Below are positions 1-6,923 of a stretch of DNA of 6,931 nucleotides, one piece after another. The stretch comes from Oscillospiraceae bacterium (GTDB taxonomy: Bacteria > Bacillota > Clostridia > UBA1381). A program made the position numbers and the translations under genes. The notes beneath the pieces were generated by a model. That model had not been told where the DNA came from. It saw only the letters and a list, made by a program, of their open reading frames with translations, and ran no database searches. Position 1 is the first letter of the stretch. Each line of letters starts with the position of its first letter. The stretch is from positions 1 to 6,931 of the forward strand of contig JAFLUR010000119.1 of assembly GCA_022508725.1 (NCBI GenBank), read 5' to 3'.

Positions 1-950
1 TCTGCGGATAATTCATCTCTTACATCCTTCTCGGTTACCGGTTTTACCTTTCGTGTATTTGAAAGATCCGATTTTTCATCATTATATGTCGCATACGAAT
101 CATAATTTTTTGATGTGACTCTTTTCAGCTCATTCGCCATATCGTCGGCGGTCTGATACCTTGCATGAGATTCCTTCGCAATTGCTTTCATGACAACGGC
201 GGAGACCCTTTCGGGAATATCCGGATTGTATATCCTCACATCGTTCGGCTCTTCCTCCAGCTTTTTAAGAGAGATCATAACATGATTGTCGCCGTCAAAG
301 GGCACTCTTCCCGTAAGCATTTCATAAAATACTATACCTATCGAATATATATCCGATCTCTCGTCGGTAAACCTGCCCTTATCCTGCTCGGGCGACATAT
401 AGTATACCGAGCCGATCGCCGAGCGGCTTACGACCATCGTATCCGCGCTTACGCTGCTCACGGCGCGCGCTATTCCGAAATCGGTGACCTTTGCCGTATT
501 TTCCGGCGTAATAAGGATATTGTGCGGCTTTATATCGTTATGTATTATATTGTTCATATGCGCGTGACCGATAGCCGTGCATATCTGCTGCGCAAGTCCG
601 CAAGCCTCGCGCCACGGTATCATGCCCTTCTTTTTTATATATTCTTTAAGCGTTACGCCCTCGACATATTCCATAACGATATAGCTTATGCCGTCCTCTT
701 CCCCGACATCAAACACCGACACTATGTTCTGATGCGAAAGGCTTGCAGCCGCCTGCGACTCCGCTTTGAATTTTGCAACTATCTCGCTGTCACCTTTAAG
801 CTCCGATTTAAGCGCCTTGACCGCCACATAACGATTGAGCATATGGCATTTTGCCTTATATACGACCGCCATTCCGCCCGAGCCTATTATCTCCAATATC
901 TGATAGCGCATTCCGAGCATTTTTCCTATCAATGCGTCATCTCCGTTCAT
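1..950 (-). CDS. prkC: PrkC/PknB-type Ser/Thr protein kinase, N-terminal part (runs off left edge)
   Basis: Eukaryotic-like (Hanks-type) Ser/Thr kinase; 316 residues are visible and the frame is still open at the edge. Seen, in order: glycine loop GSGGMAVVYKA (23-33), ATP-anchoring Lys45 in VAVKALK, helix-C Glu64, catalytic loop HNDIKPHN (137-144) with Asp139, Lys141 and Asn144, DFG at 157-159, a Ser-rich activation segment (165-177), SPEQ at 186-189 and SDIYSIG (199-205). The kinase fold ends near residue 275 and is followed by a polar, charged juxtamembrane stretch. Family knowledge predicts a transmembrane helix and extracellular PASTA repeats that bind peptidoglycan fragments; these lie outside the window. 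The ATG overlaps the phosphatase stop (ATGA), with GGAGGAGG 7 nt upstream. The catalytic loop has Asn in place of the usual Arg before Asp. The kinase assignment is secure; the symbol prkC rests on the phosphatase and operon context. Confidence 0.95.
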   Translation of the reverse strand, partial: MNGDDALIGKMLGMRYQILEIIGSGGMAVVYKAKCHMLNRYVAVKALKSELKGDSEIVAKFKAESQAAASLSHQNIVSVFDVGEEDGISYIVMEYVEGVTLKEYIKKKGMIPWREACGLAQQICTAIGHAHMNNIIHNDIKPHNILITPENTAKVTDFGIARAVSSVSADTMVVSRSAIGSVYYMSPEQDKGRFTDERSDIYSIGIVFYEMLTGRVPFDGDNHVMISLKKLEEEPNDVRIYNPDIPERVSAVVMKAIAKESHARYQTADDMANELKRVTSKNYDSYATYNDEKSDLSNTRKVKPVTEKDVRDELSA

Positions 951-1699
951 TTCGGGTCCTCCTCCGTTTCTTCGTATTTCGTATCAATAATTACCGCCGT
1001 AATATTATCTCTTCCGCCGTATTCGTTCGCCCTGTCAACAAGAGCACGGCACGCGTCCGCGGGGTTATCGTTGTCCGCCATTATTTCAAATATTTCCGAC
1101 TCATCGACCATTTCGGTAAGTCCGTCACTGCATATAAGTATCTTTTCTCCGTTATAAGGCGTTATGGAAATATCCACCTTTATGCTGTCCTCAGTCCCCA
1201 TTGCGCGTGTTATCTCATTTCTTCTGCTATGTACCTTAGCCTCTTCCTCCGTAATGATACCTCTGTTCACAAGCTCCTGAACGTATGAATGATCCTTTGT
1301 CATCTTCACGAGCTTCTCTTTTGCGGAATATACCCGGCTGTCGCCGACGTGCGCGATTATCAGCTTGCCCGAATGTATCATGGCGGCGGTCGAAGTGCAT
1401 CCCATAAACATAAATTTCGAAGACCTTACGGAATAATTGTATATATGATTGTTCGCCTCGACAAAAGCGCGTCTTAAAACCTCTCCCGCCTCAACATAAT
1501 CCATATCCGGGCGAAAATTAAGATCGACATACTCGGAAATATCCTCCACAGCCATTCCGCTTGCGACCTCTCCCGCCTGATGTCCGCCCATTCCGTCGGC
1601 GACAATTGCCCATACGGGAGAGCTTTTACCGCTTACATACAAGCAATCCTCATTAAGCTCCCGTCTTTTCCCTATATCCGTTTTAAATCCAATACTCAT
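947..1699 (-). CDS. prpC: PP2C-family Ser/Thr protein phosphatase (Stp/PrpC)
   Basis: Metal-dependent (Mn/Mg) protein phosphatase that dephosphorylates the kinase encoded next to it and the kinase's substrates in the cytoplasm. It has 250 residues, the usual length for this bacterial family. All PP2C motifs are present in order: RELNED (13-18), VADGMGG (33-39), GCTST (100-104), HVGDSR (117-122), TKDHS (134-138), EITRAMG (162-168), SDGLT (191-195) and GGRDNIT (228-234). Asp35, Gly36, Asp192 and Asp231 are the expected metal ligands. The start is placed at 1699, not at the in-frame ATG at 1729. An extended Shine-Dalgarno (GAGGTGAT) sits 5 nt before the inner ATG, and the protein there begins MSIGFKTDIG, typical of the family. 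The stop TGA overlaps the kinase ATG, implying coupled translation of the antagonistic pair. Confidence 0.96.
   Translation of the reverse strand: MSIGFKTDIGKRRELNEDCLYVSGKSSPVWAIVADGMGGHQAGEVASGMAVEDISEYVDLNFRPDMDYVEAGEVLRRAFVEANNHIYNYSVRSSKFMFMGCTSTAAMIHSGKLIIAHVGDSRVYSAKEKLVKMTKDHSYVQELVNRGIITEEEAKVHSRRNEITRAMGTEDSIKVDISITPYNGEKILICSDGLTEMVDESEIFEIMADNDNPADACRALVDRANEYGGRDNITAVIIDTKYEETEEDPK
958..965 (-). promoter_or_regulatory. Kinase ribosome binding site inside the prpC 3' end
   Basis: GGAGGAGG on the minus strand lies 7 nt before the kinase ATG at 950. It is encoded by the last Glu-Glu-Asp codons of the phosphatase gene. Together with the ATGA stop/start overlap it supports translational coupling of phosphatase and kinase. 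Confidence 0.8.
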
Positions 1700-1710
1700 T
1701 ATATCACCTC
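1700..1710 (-). promoter_or_regulatory. Strong ribosome binding site deciding the prpC start
   Basis: On the minus strand, GAGGTGATATA immediately precedes the ATG at 1699. GAGGTGAT matches eight bases of the extended anti-Shine-Dalgarno complement (AGGAGGTGATC), with 5 nt between GAGGTG and the start. The upstream in-frame ATG at 1729 has nothing comparable and would add ten residues not typical of PP2C proteins. Confidence 0.85.
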
Positions 1711-1771
1711 TTACCCTGAAACTCCACATCGATACATAGTCCTATCCGATAAAGAACGATCCGGACACTTT

Positions 1772-2803
1772 TTATACGCGCCTCATATTCCTTTTTCTCA
1801 ATTGACCGCATGACGCGCTTATATCGCTGCCCAGCTCTCTGCGTATTGTGGCATTCACCCCGAGCCGAACAAGCCGGTCGCGGAATTTGTTTATTTCCTC
1901 TCTCGAGCCCTTGTAAAAACCCGTTTCCTCAACATGATTTACGGGAATAAGATTGACATGGCACAGCATACCCGACAAAAGCTCCGCCAGCTCACGGGCG
2001 TTTTCCTCCGAATCGTTCACGCCCGAGATCAAGGAATATTCAAAGCTTATGCGCCTGCCCGTTGCTTTTATATATTCGCGGCACGCCTTTATAAGAACCT
2101 CAACCGGAAATTTCCTGTTTACCGGCATAAGCTTTCCTCTTATTTCATTGTTGGGAGCATGGAGGGATACCGAAAGAGTGATCGGCAGATTTTCCTCCGC
2201 CAAATCGTATATCCTGTTCACCAATCCGCAGGTCGAAAGCGATATATGCCTGTAGCCTATATTAAGTCCCTCACCGTGATTTACATTCCTGAGAAATTTT
2301 ATGACATTATCGTAATTATCAAGCGGCTCGCCTATGCCCATCATCACGATATTGTCTATTCTTTCTCCCATATCAAGCCGTGCGGTTATTATCTGCGATA
2401 TAATTTCTCCCGCGCTTAAATTTCTCACGCGCCCGCCTATCGTTGACGCGCAGAATCCGCATCCCATTCCGCAGCCGACCTGAGAGGATATGCACATCGA
2501 TATGCCGTGCTTATACCGCATGACCACGCCTTCAACGCAATTGCCGTCATCTGCCTCGAACAGATATTTCACCGTGCCGTCAAGCCGTGAAACGTACTTT
2601 TGCGCGATCCTCATGCCGCTTATAAAGCTTACCTCCGAAAGCTTTTGCCTTGCCGATTTTGATATATTTGTCATATCGTCGAATCCCGCGCCCTTGTGCA
2701 GCCACGAAAAAATCTGTTTCGCTCTGTACCCGGGTTCGCCTATCTCCTCGGTAAGCGCTTTAAGCTCGGAAAACTCAAGACTTTTCAGATCCTTTAAATC
2801 CAT
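1772..2803 (-). CDS. rlmN: Dual-specificity rRNA/tRNA (adenine-C2) methyltransferase RlmN
   Basis: Radical-SAM enzyme that makes 2-methyladenosine at A2503 of 23S rRNA and, in characterised members, at A37 of some tRNAs. Its 343 residues are full length. An N-terminal accessory region (GEPGYRAKQIFSWLH, 22-36) precedes the radical-SAM cluster motif CGMGCGFC, with Cys111, Cys115 and Cys118 as iron-sulphur ligands. Cys104 (in MCISSQVGC) and Cys332 (in SCGQL) correspond to the two catalytic cysteines of E. coli RlmN, the second being the methyl carrier. GIGEPLDN (156-163) and LSVSLHAPN are further RlmN signatures. The homologue Cfr shares these cysteines, but the overall sequence and the operon position point to housekeeping RlmN. 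The ATG at 2803 has GAGG 7 nt upstream and follows the rsmB stop by 18 bp. The stop is TAA, and a 72 bp gap separates it from prpC. Confidence 0.97.
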   Translation of the reverse strand: MDLKDLKSLEFSELKALTEEIGEPGYRAKQIFSWLHKGAGFDDMTNISKSARQKLSEVSFISGMRIAQKYVSRLDGTVKYLFEADDGNCVEGVVMRYKHGISMCISSQVGCGMGCGFCASTIGGRVRNLSAGEIISQIITARLDMGERIDNIVMMGIGEPLDNYDNVIKFLRNVNHGEGLNIGYRHISLSTCGLVNRIYDLAEENLPITLSVSLHAPNNEIRGKLMPVNRKFPVEVLIKACREYIKATGRRISFEYSLISGVNDSEENARELAELLSGMLCHVNLIPVNHVEETGFYKGSREEINKFRDRLVRLGVNATIRRELGSDISASCGQLRKRNMRRV

Positions 2804-2810
2804 GGTTTTT

Positions 2811-2836
2811 CCTCATTTTTCTCATTTTTTTCTCAT
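2811..2836 (-). repeat. Three short ATGAG/poly-A repeats at the rsmB-rlmN junction
   Basis: On the minus strand ATGAG occurs three times at 9-11 nt spacing, each followed by an A-rich run. The repeats span the rsmB stop codon and supply the GAGG ribosome binding site of rlmN. One copy contains a run of seven A. They may be no more than A-rich coding and leader sequence; a function is not shown. Confidence 0.5.
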
Positions 2837-4129
2837 TCCGCATATAAAAAAGCCGTCCGAGCCGTCTGTGGGATATATGGTTATATATCCGCCCATTGCT
2901 CTTTCTCTGAATTTTTTCGGCAAATTTTCCCAAATATCCGCATATTCGAATTCGGGATGCTCCGACATGAATTTGTTTACGATATCCTCGTTTTCCCGCC
3001 TTTCTATACTGCATGTGCTGTATATAAGCCTGCCGCCGCGCTTCAGATACGCCGCCGCATTTTCGAGTATCGGATACTGCATATCGTAATTTTCTTCGGT
3101 TTTGTATTTTATATCCGGCTTTCTTTTTATTATCCCGCTGCCCGAGCACGGCACATCGGCGATCACTCGGTCGAATTTCCCGGCAAAATCCTCCCGGAAC
3201 ACCGTTGCGTCCGACATTTCGCATTTTATTATATCCGTCCTCATTCTGCGGGCGTTTTTTATTATAAGCTCAAGTCTGTGTTCATGTATATCACACGCCG
3301 TAACGGAGCCTTTGTTTTCCATAAGCTCGGCGCACAGCGTTGCTTTTCCTCCCGGAGCGGCGCATATGTCGAGAATATCCTCTCCCGGCTTGGGCGCAAG
3401 AGCGAACACCGCAAGCGCCGCGGAAATATCCTGTGCCGTAACAAGCCCCTCTTTGTAGATATCCGACCCGGCTATGTCAAATCCGCCCGTGCGTATAAAA
3501 AATTCGTTTTCCTCACATTCGTGCGCGCATATCCCGTTTTCTTCAAGCCTTTTTACAACATCACCGCGCCTCGCAAGAAGCCTGTTGACTCTCAAGGTCA
3601 TCTCCGCCTCCCCCGACTGCGCCGCCATAATATCCTCCGCCATATCCCGTCCGAAATTTTCCGTCCACCTTTTTGCCGTGGATAACGGATAGGAATATTT
3701 TACCGAAAGATACTCCGCCCCGCCTTCCGGATATTCAATGGTTTTGTTTCTTGCCGCATTTCTCAAAACGCCGTTGACAAATCCCGCCGATGCGCCGTGT
3801 CCGTACCGCTTTGCGAGCTTCACACATTCGTCCGCCGCCGCGGAATCCGGTATCTTATCGGTAAAATATATCTGATATATCCCCAGACGCAATATTTGAA
3901 ATATATATTTTGATATTTTTTTCGGCTTTATTTTCGAATATTTTTCTATAATATAATCGAGAGTGATTTTTCTCCCCACGACGCCGTACACGAGCATGGT
4001 AAGAAACGCCGCGTCCTTATGAGAAAATCGATTATCGTTTATTGCTTTTTTCAGCGCCATGTTCGAGTATGCGCCGTTATATTCCACATCATACACGCAT
4101 AAAAGCGCCGCTTCGCGAACCTTATCCAT
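2822..4129 (-). CDS. rsmB: 16S rRNA (cytosine-C5) methyltransferase RsmB
   Basis: SAM-dependent enzyme that methylates C967 (E. coli numbering) of 16S rRNA; formerly Sun/Fmu. Its 435 residues match the family length. Residues 1-130 form the NusB-like RNA-binding domain (VREAALLCVYDV at the start, GFVNGVLRN at 116-124). The Rossmann methyltransferase domain follows: motif I DICAAPGGKA (254-263), acidic ACD at 278-280 for SAM ribose, ADVPCSGSG (324-332) with Cys328 of motif IV, and YSTCSI (370-375) with Cys373 as the expected nucleophile. The gene starts directly after the stop of the metallopeptidase gene (TGAATG), with AGGAGG 6 nt before the ATG, so translation is probably coupled. It ends MRKK in an A-rich tract, with a second in-frame TGA two codons after the first. 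Confidence 0.97.
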   Translation of the reverse strand: MDKVREAALLCVYDVEYNGAYSNMALKKAINDNRFSHKDAAFLTMLVYGVVGRKITLDYIIEKYSKIKPKKISKYIFQILRLGIYQIYFTDKIPDSAAADECVKLAKRYGHGASAGFVNGVLRNAARNKTIEYPEGGAEYLSVKYSYPLSTAKRWTENFGRDMAEDIMAAQSGEAEMTLRVNRLLARRGDVVKRLEENGICAHECEENEFFIRTGGFDIAGSDIYKEGLVTAQDISAALAVFALAPKPGEDILDICAAPGGKATLCAELMENKGSVTACDIHEHRLELIIKNARRMRTDIIKCEMSDATVFREDFAGKFDRVIADVPCSGSGIIKRKPDIKYKTEENYDMQYPILENAAAYLKRGGRLIYSTCSIERRENEDIVNKFMSEHPEFEYADIWENLPKKFRERAMGGYITIYPTDGSDGFFICGMRKK

Positions 4130-4834
4130 TCAGCGCCTCCTGCGGTTCAACAGTCCCAAAAGCCTTATAATCTGAAGCGCCGTCGCCGCAACAGCCGCAA
4201 CATATGTCATGGCAGCGGCAAAAAGCACCTTTTTCGCTTTGGGCAATTCATGATGACCGAGCAGATCCCTCTCGCGCAAAATTCTCATCGCGCGTATACT
4301 CGCGTTAAATTCCACCGGCAGGGTCAGAAGCTGAAATACCAGAACTCCCGAAAATAAAATGACTCCTATCATCGCAAGATTCGGGCGTCCGAGAATAAGA
4401 CCCAGCATAAAGACCGGCATTGACATTACGTTTCCTATATTCACGACCGGAACCATACCGTTTCGCAGCTTTATCGGAACATATCCCGTATCATGCTGTA
4501 TTGCGTGCCCCGCCTCATGTGCCGCGACCCCCACCGCCGCGACCGATGTTGACGCATAGGTGCTGTCGGACAAGCGTATAACCCCCGCCTTCGGATCGAA
4601 ATGATCGGTCAGATTTCCGCTCACTCTTTCTATCCGAACGCCGTTTACACCGCCCGCCGAGAGAACATATTTCGCCGCATCCGCTCCCGTAAGTCCTCTC
4701 GTATTCCGTACCCCGCTGTATCTCGCAAATGTGATTTTCACTCCGAACGATGCGATCGCCGAAAGCAAAAACGCCGCTATAACAAGAATATAGGTAGGAT
4801 CGTAGTAATAAGGATTGTAATAACCGTTTAACAT
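4130..4834 (-). CDS. YugP-type membrane zinc metallopeptidase
   Basis: Predicted integral-membrane neutral zinc metallopeptidase of the YugP family (COG2738); substrates are unknown. It has 234 residues, close to the family length. A Tyr/Pro-rich N-terminus (NGYYNPYYYDPTY) precedes a first membrane segment at about 14-33. The soluble part carries SDSTYASTS (89-97), then HEAGH at 106-110 with the two zinc-binding His and the catalytic Glu107. PVEFNAS (173-179) is a conserved family stretch whose Glu175 may be the third ligand, which is inference. Further hydrophobic segments lie at about 127-148, 152-172 and 203-220, and the protein ends in an Arg-rich tail. AAGGCGG 7 nt before the ATG is an acceptable ribosome binding site. 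It sits 56 bp after fmt and abuts rsmB. Classic Bacillus versions of this operon lack it at this position, as far as I recall. Confidence 0.9.
   Translation of the reverse strand: MLNGYYNPYYYDPTYILVIAAFLLSAIASFGVKITFARYSGVRNTRGLTGADAAKYVLSAGGVNGVRIERVSGNLTDHFDPKAGVIRLSDSTYASTSVAAVGVAAHEAGHAIQHDTGYVPIKLRNGMVPVVNIGNVMSMPVFMLGLILGRPNLAMIGVILFSGVLVFQLLTLPVEFNASIRAMRILRERDLLGHHELPKAKKVLFAAAMTYVAAVAATALQIIRLLGLLNRRRR
4136..4141 (-). promoter_or_regulatory. rsmB ribosome binding site inside the metallopeptidase gene end
   Basis: AGGAGG on the minus strand lies 6 nt before the rsmB ATG and overlaps the terminal Arg codons of the upstream gene. The stop and start codons abut as TGAATG, so a terminating ribosome is already placed for rsmB initiation. 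Confidence 0.85.
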
Positions 4835-4890
4835 AATAAATCCGCCTTTCCGCCCGCAATTTGAAAAATCATCTCACAGGCAATCAAATA

Positions 4891-5823
4891 TCATTCAAAT
4901 CTTCCCGTTAAGATACCTTTGCCGTTGATATAATCATCGACCGTCATGCTTTTCTTTCCCGGCATTTTGATTTTTTTCACCATAACGGTCCCCTCGGCGC
5001 ACTTTACCTCAATACCCGAACCTTTCCGGCAGGCAAGTATATCGCCCGGCTTCGCGCCCGGACCGCTGTCCGGTCCGACCTGTGCCTCGATGATTTTGAC
5101 CGTTTCACCGTTATAATGAGTAAACGCTTCGGGTGAGGGAAGCATCGCGCATATTAATTTAGACACCTTCCTCGCGGAATTGTTCCAATCGATCTCGGCG
5201 TCGGCTTTTGTTATCATTTTCGCGTAGGTAGCTTTTTTCTCATCCTGAGCCTCCGCCGTATCTCCGCCCGACTCGATAAGTCTCAGCGTGTGAACGAGAG
5301 CTTCCGCGCCCATATCGGCAAGACGTTCAAAAAGCCCGCCGCTTGTTTCGTACTCTCCTATCTTTGTTTTTACCCGGTAAAGCATATCTCCCGTATCGAG
5401 TCCCTTATCCATCTTCATTATCGTAACGCCGGTCTCTTCCCTGCCGTCCATGATCGCCCTCTGAATGGGCGCCGCGCCTCTGTACTCGGGCAGAAGCGAC
5501 GCGTGAACGTTGATACAGCCGTATTCGGGATAATTTATGATATACTCCGGCAGTATTTTTCCGTATGCCGCAACGACTATCGCCTGAGGAGCGTGTTTTT
5601 CGAGAATTTCTTTGAACGCGCCGTCTTTAAGAACCTCCGGCTGATAAACCGGGATATTTTTTTCTTCGGCAAACTCCTTTACGGGCGTTGCTTGAATTTT
5701 GTGCCCCCGTCCCTTTTTCCGGTCCGGCTGCGATACCGCGGCACATATCTCGAATCCCGCGCATATCAGCTCCTTCATGATTTTTTTTGAAAATTCGGGC
5801 GTTCCCATAAACATTATTCGCAT
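4891..5823 (-). CDS. fmt: Methionyl-tRNA formyltransferase
   Basis: Transfers a formyl group from 10-formyl-tetrahydrofolate to Met on initiator tRNA, allowing bacterial translation initiation. Its 310 residues are full length. The N-terminal formyltransferase domain begins MRIMFMGTPEFS, typical of Fmt, followed by SQPDRKKGRG (31-40), the loop that contacts the tRNA acceptor stem in E. coli. The catalytic set is present: Asn105 and His107 in INVHASLLPEYRGAAPI (104-120) and Asp143 in KGLDTGD (140-146). The C-terminal OB-like domain covers about 200-310 (PSPEAFTHYNG near 230). The ribosome binding site is GGAGGGAG, placed a little long (9-12 nt) before the ATG. It lies 35 bp downstream of def, the usual def-fmt pair in which Fmt adds the formyl group that Def later removes. 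Confidence 0.97.
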   Translation of the reverse strand: MRIMFMGTPEFSKKIMKELICAGFEICAAVSQPDRKKGRGHKIQATPVKEFAEEKNIPVYQPEVLKDGAFKEILEKHAPQAIVVAAYGKILPEYIINYPEYGCINVHASLLPEYRGAAPIQRAIMDGREETGVTIMKMDKGLDTGDMLYRVKTKIGEYETSGGLFERLADMGAEALVHTLRLIESGGDTAEAQDEKKATYAKMITKADAEIDWNNSARKVSKLICAMLPSPEAFTHYNGETVKIIEAQVGPDSGPGAKPGDILACRKGSGIEVKCAEGTVMVKKIKMPGKKSMTVDDYINGKGILTGRFE

Positions 5824-5858
5824 TTCTTTTTTCTCCCTCCGTTCGGCAGAGCTTGTTC

Positions 5859-6329
5859 CTATTCCTCATCCTCGCGATCGACAAATTCCGTGACCTTTTC
5901 GAGAAACAAATGACCGTCAAGATGCTCTATTTCATGGCAAAATGCCCTCGCAAGCAGATCATCTCCGGATATTTCGAAAAATTCACCCGTCCTGTCCTGA
6001 GCCCTGACGACAACCTTCATGGGTCTTGACACCTTTCCCCATATTCCGGGCACGCTGAGACAGCCCTCCGTCCCGTCCTGTTCGCCCTCTTCGCTTATTA
6101 TAACGGGATTGATCAATTCTATCCTCCCGTTTTTCTCATCCGTTTCAATAACGATCGCACGTTTTAATATTCCCACCTGCGGCGCGGCAAGTCCCACACC
6201 GTTTTCGTTCTTCATCGTATCATACATATCGTCAAGAAGGATACTCAGCTTTTTGTCAAATACTTTTACCTCCTTGCATTTTTTGTACAATATATTGTCC
6301 TCCTTTGTGCGAATCATCCTTATCGCCAT
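5859..6329 (-). CDS. def: Peptide deformylase
   Basis: Metal-dependent hydrolase that removes the N-formyl group from nascent proteins at the ribosome exit. It has 156 residues. The three deformylase motifs are intact: GVGLAAPQVG (44-53), EGCLSVPG (88-95) with metal ligand Cys90, and HEIEHLDG (132-139) with ligands His132 and His136 and catalytic Glu133. The third motif reads HEIEHLDG where HEIDHLDG or HELDHLxG is common, a conservative change. The length and compact spacing fit the short type-1/type-3-like enzymes of Clostridia rather than the longer type 2 of Bacillus or Staphylococcus; this typing is inference. GGGAGG lies 9 nt before the ATG, which is 27 bp after the priA stop. The gene ends in TAG. 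Confidence 0.97.
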   Translation of the reverse strand: MAIRMIRTKEDNILYKKCKEVKVFDKKLSILLDDMYDTMKNENGVGLAAPQVGILKRAIVIETDEKNGRIELINPVIISEEGEQDGTEGCLSVPGIWGKVSRPMKVVVRAQDRTGEFFEISGDDLLARAFCHEIEHLDGHLFLEKVTEFVDREDEE

Positions 6330-6356
6330 CTGCCTCTGCCTCCCGAGTAATAATTA

Positions 6357-6923
6357 TTAATACATTGTATTTGAATTTTTATCTATTATAACAGATACTC
6401 TTTCATACTTTTTGTTATTGTCCACCGCTTCCGACATTTTTTCAAGCACTCCGGTTATGCCGTCGCTGTTTTCGCATTTTATCATGATCCTGTACCTGTA
6501 TTTATTGTTTATCTTTGATATATACGCGGGAACCGGTCCGAGAACCATGGTCCTCTGTTTGAGCCGTTCGAGAAGCCTGAGCGCATTTTTTACAAATCCC
6601 GCCGCCTGCATCGTTATACTCTCGCTCCTGCCCGTTATCAATATCGACACGATCTCGCAGTACGGCGGATACCACATCGCCTTTCGCATACATATCTCGT
6701 TTCGGTAAAATTCACGGTAGTCATGCCTTTTGACCGTATCGACCGCCCCGTTTTCGGGATTATACGTCTGTATGACCGCCCGTCCGGCTTTTTCCGCCCT
6801 GCCCGCTCGTCCCGAGACCTGTTCAAGCATGGAAAAGGTTCTCTCACCGCTTCTGAAATCGTCTATATTAAGCATTGTATCCGCCGATATTATCCCCACC
6901 AGCGTAACATTTTCAAAATCCAG
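6357..6923 (-). CDS. priA: Primosomal protein N' (PriA helicase), C-terminal part
   Basis: C-terminal 188 codons of the PriA superfamily-2 helicase, which restarts stalled replication forks by loading the replicative helicase. Seen: LDFENVTLVGIISAD, the PriA stretch after motif V; then the arginine-finger motif VI EQVSGRAGRAEKAG, where both Arg are present; then WYPPYCEIVSILITG and LGPVPAYISKINNKYRYRI, hallmarks of the PriA C-terminal domain. The N-terminal DNA-binding, Walker A/B and zinc-binding parts lie beyond the right edge. Reading upstream, the codon before Leu-Asp-Phe is TGA (6924-6926), where the family has Gly in KGLDF. This is a substitution, a frameshift or an error at the sequence end. 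A GTG at 6899 could serve formally as a start, but it has no ribosome binding site and falls inside a conserved domain, so it is not the real start. Confidence 0.92.
   Translation of the reverse strand: MDFENVTLVGIISADTMLNIDDFRSGERTFSMLEQVSGRAGRAEKAGRAVIQTYNPENGAVDTVKRHDYREFYRNEICMRKAMWYPPYCEIVSILITGRSESITMQAAGFVKNALRLLERLKQRTMVLGPVPAYISKINNKYRYRIMIKCENSDGITGVLEKMSEAVDNNKKYERVSVIIDKNSNTMY

Noticed and set aside
165..1157. Long plus-strand open frame of 330 codons across the kinase and phosphatase genes
   Set aside because: It lies antisense to two genes with complete catalytic motifs, is rich in Tyr, Arg and Ile from reversed TAT/ATA codons, and shows no recognisable domain.
1700..1729. Longer prpC start at ATG 1729
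   Set aside because: It lacks a ribosome binding site and would place the strong GAGGTGAT site inside the gene. The family N-terminus matches the start at 1699.
1772..2803. Cfr-type resistance methyltransferase instead of RlmN
   Set aside because: The overall sequence, the length and the position in a housekeeping operon fit RlmN. There are no mobile-element or resistance signs nearby.
2775..3224. Minus-strand frame of 149 codons overlapping the rsmB 3' end and rlmN start
   Set aside because: Out of frame with rsmB over its conserved motif IV and VI region. The Arg/Lys-rich product looks like frame-shifted coding sequence.
2957..3685. Plus-strand open frame of 242 codons inside rsmB
   Set aside because: Antisense shadow of a fully recognisable methyltransferase. 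No family motif, and composition is that of a reversed coding sequence.
4835..4890. Possible promoter or terminator between fmt and the metallopeptidase gene
   Set aside because: No hairpin followed by a T run and no convincing -35/-10 pair in the 56 bp.
6357..6899. A separate short gene starting at GTG 6899
   Set aside because: No ribosome binding site precedes it, and conserved PriA sequence continues upstream of the GTG in the same frame.
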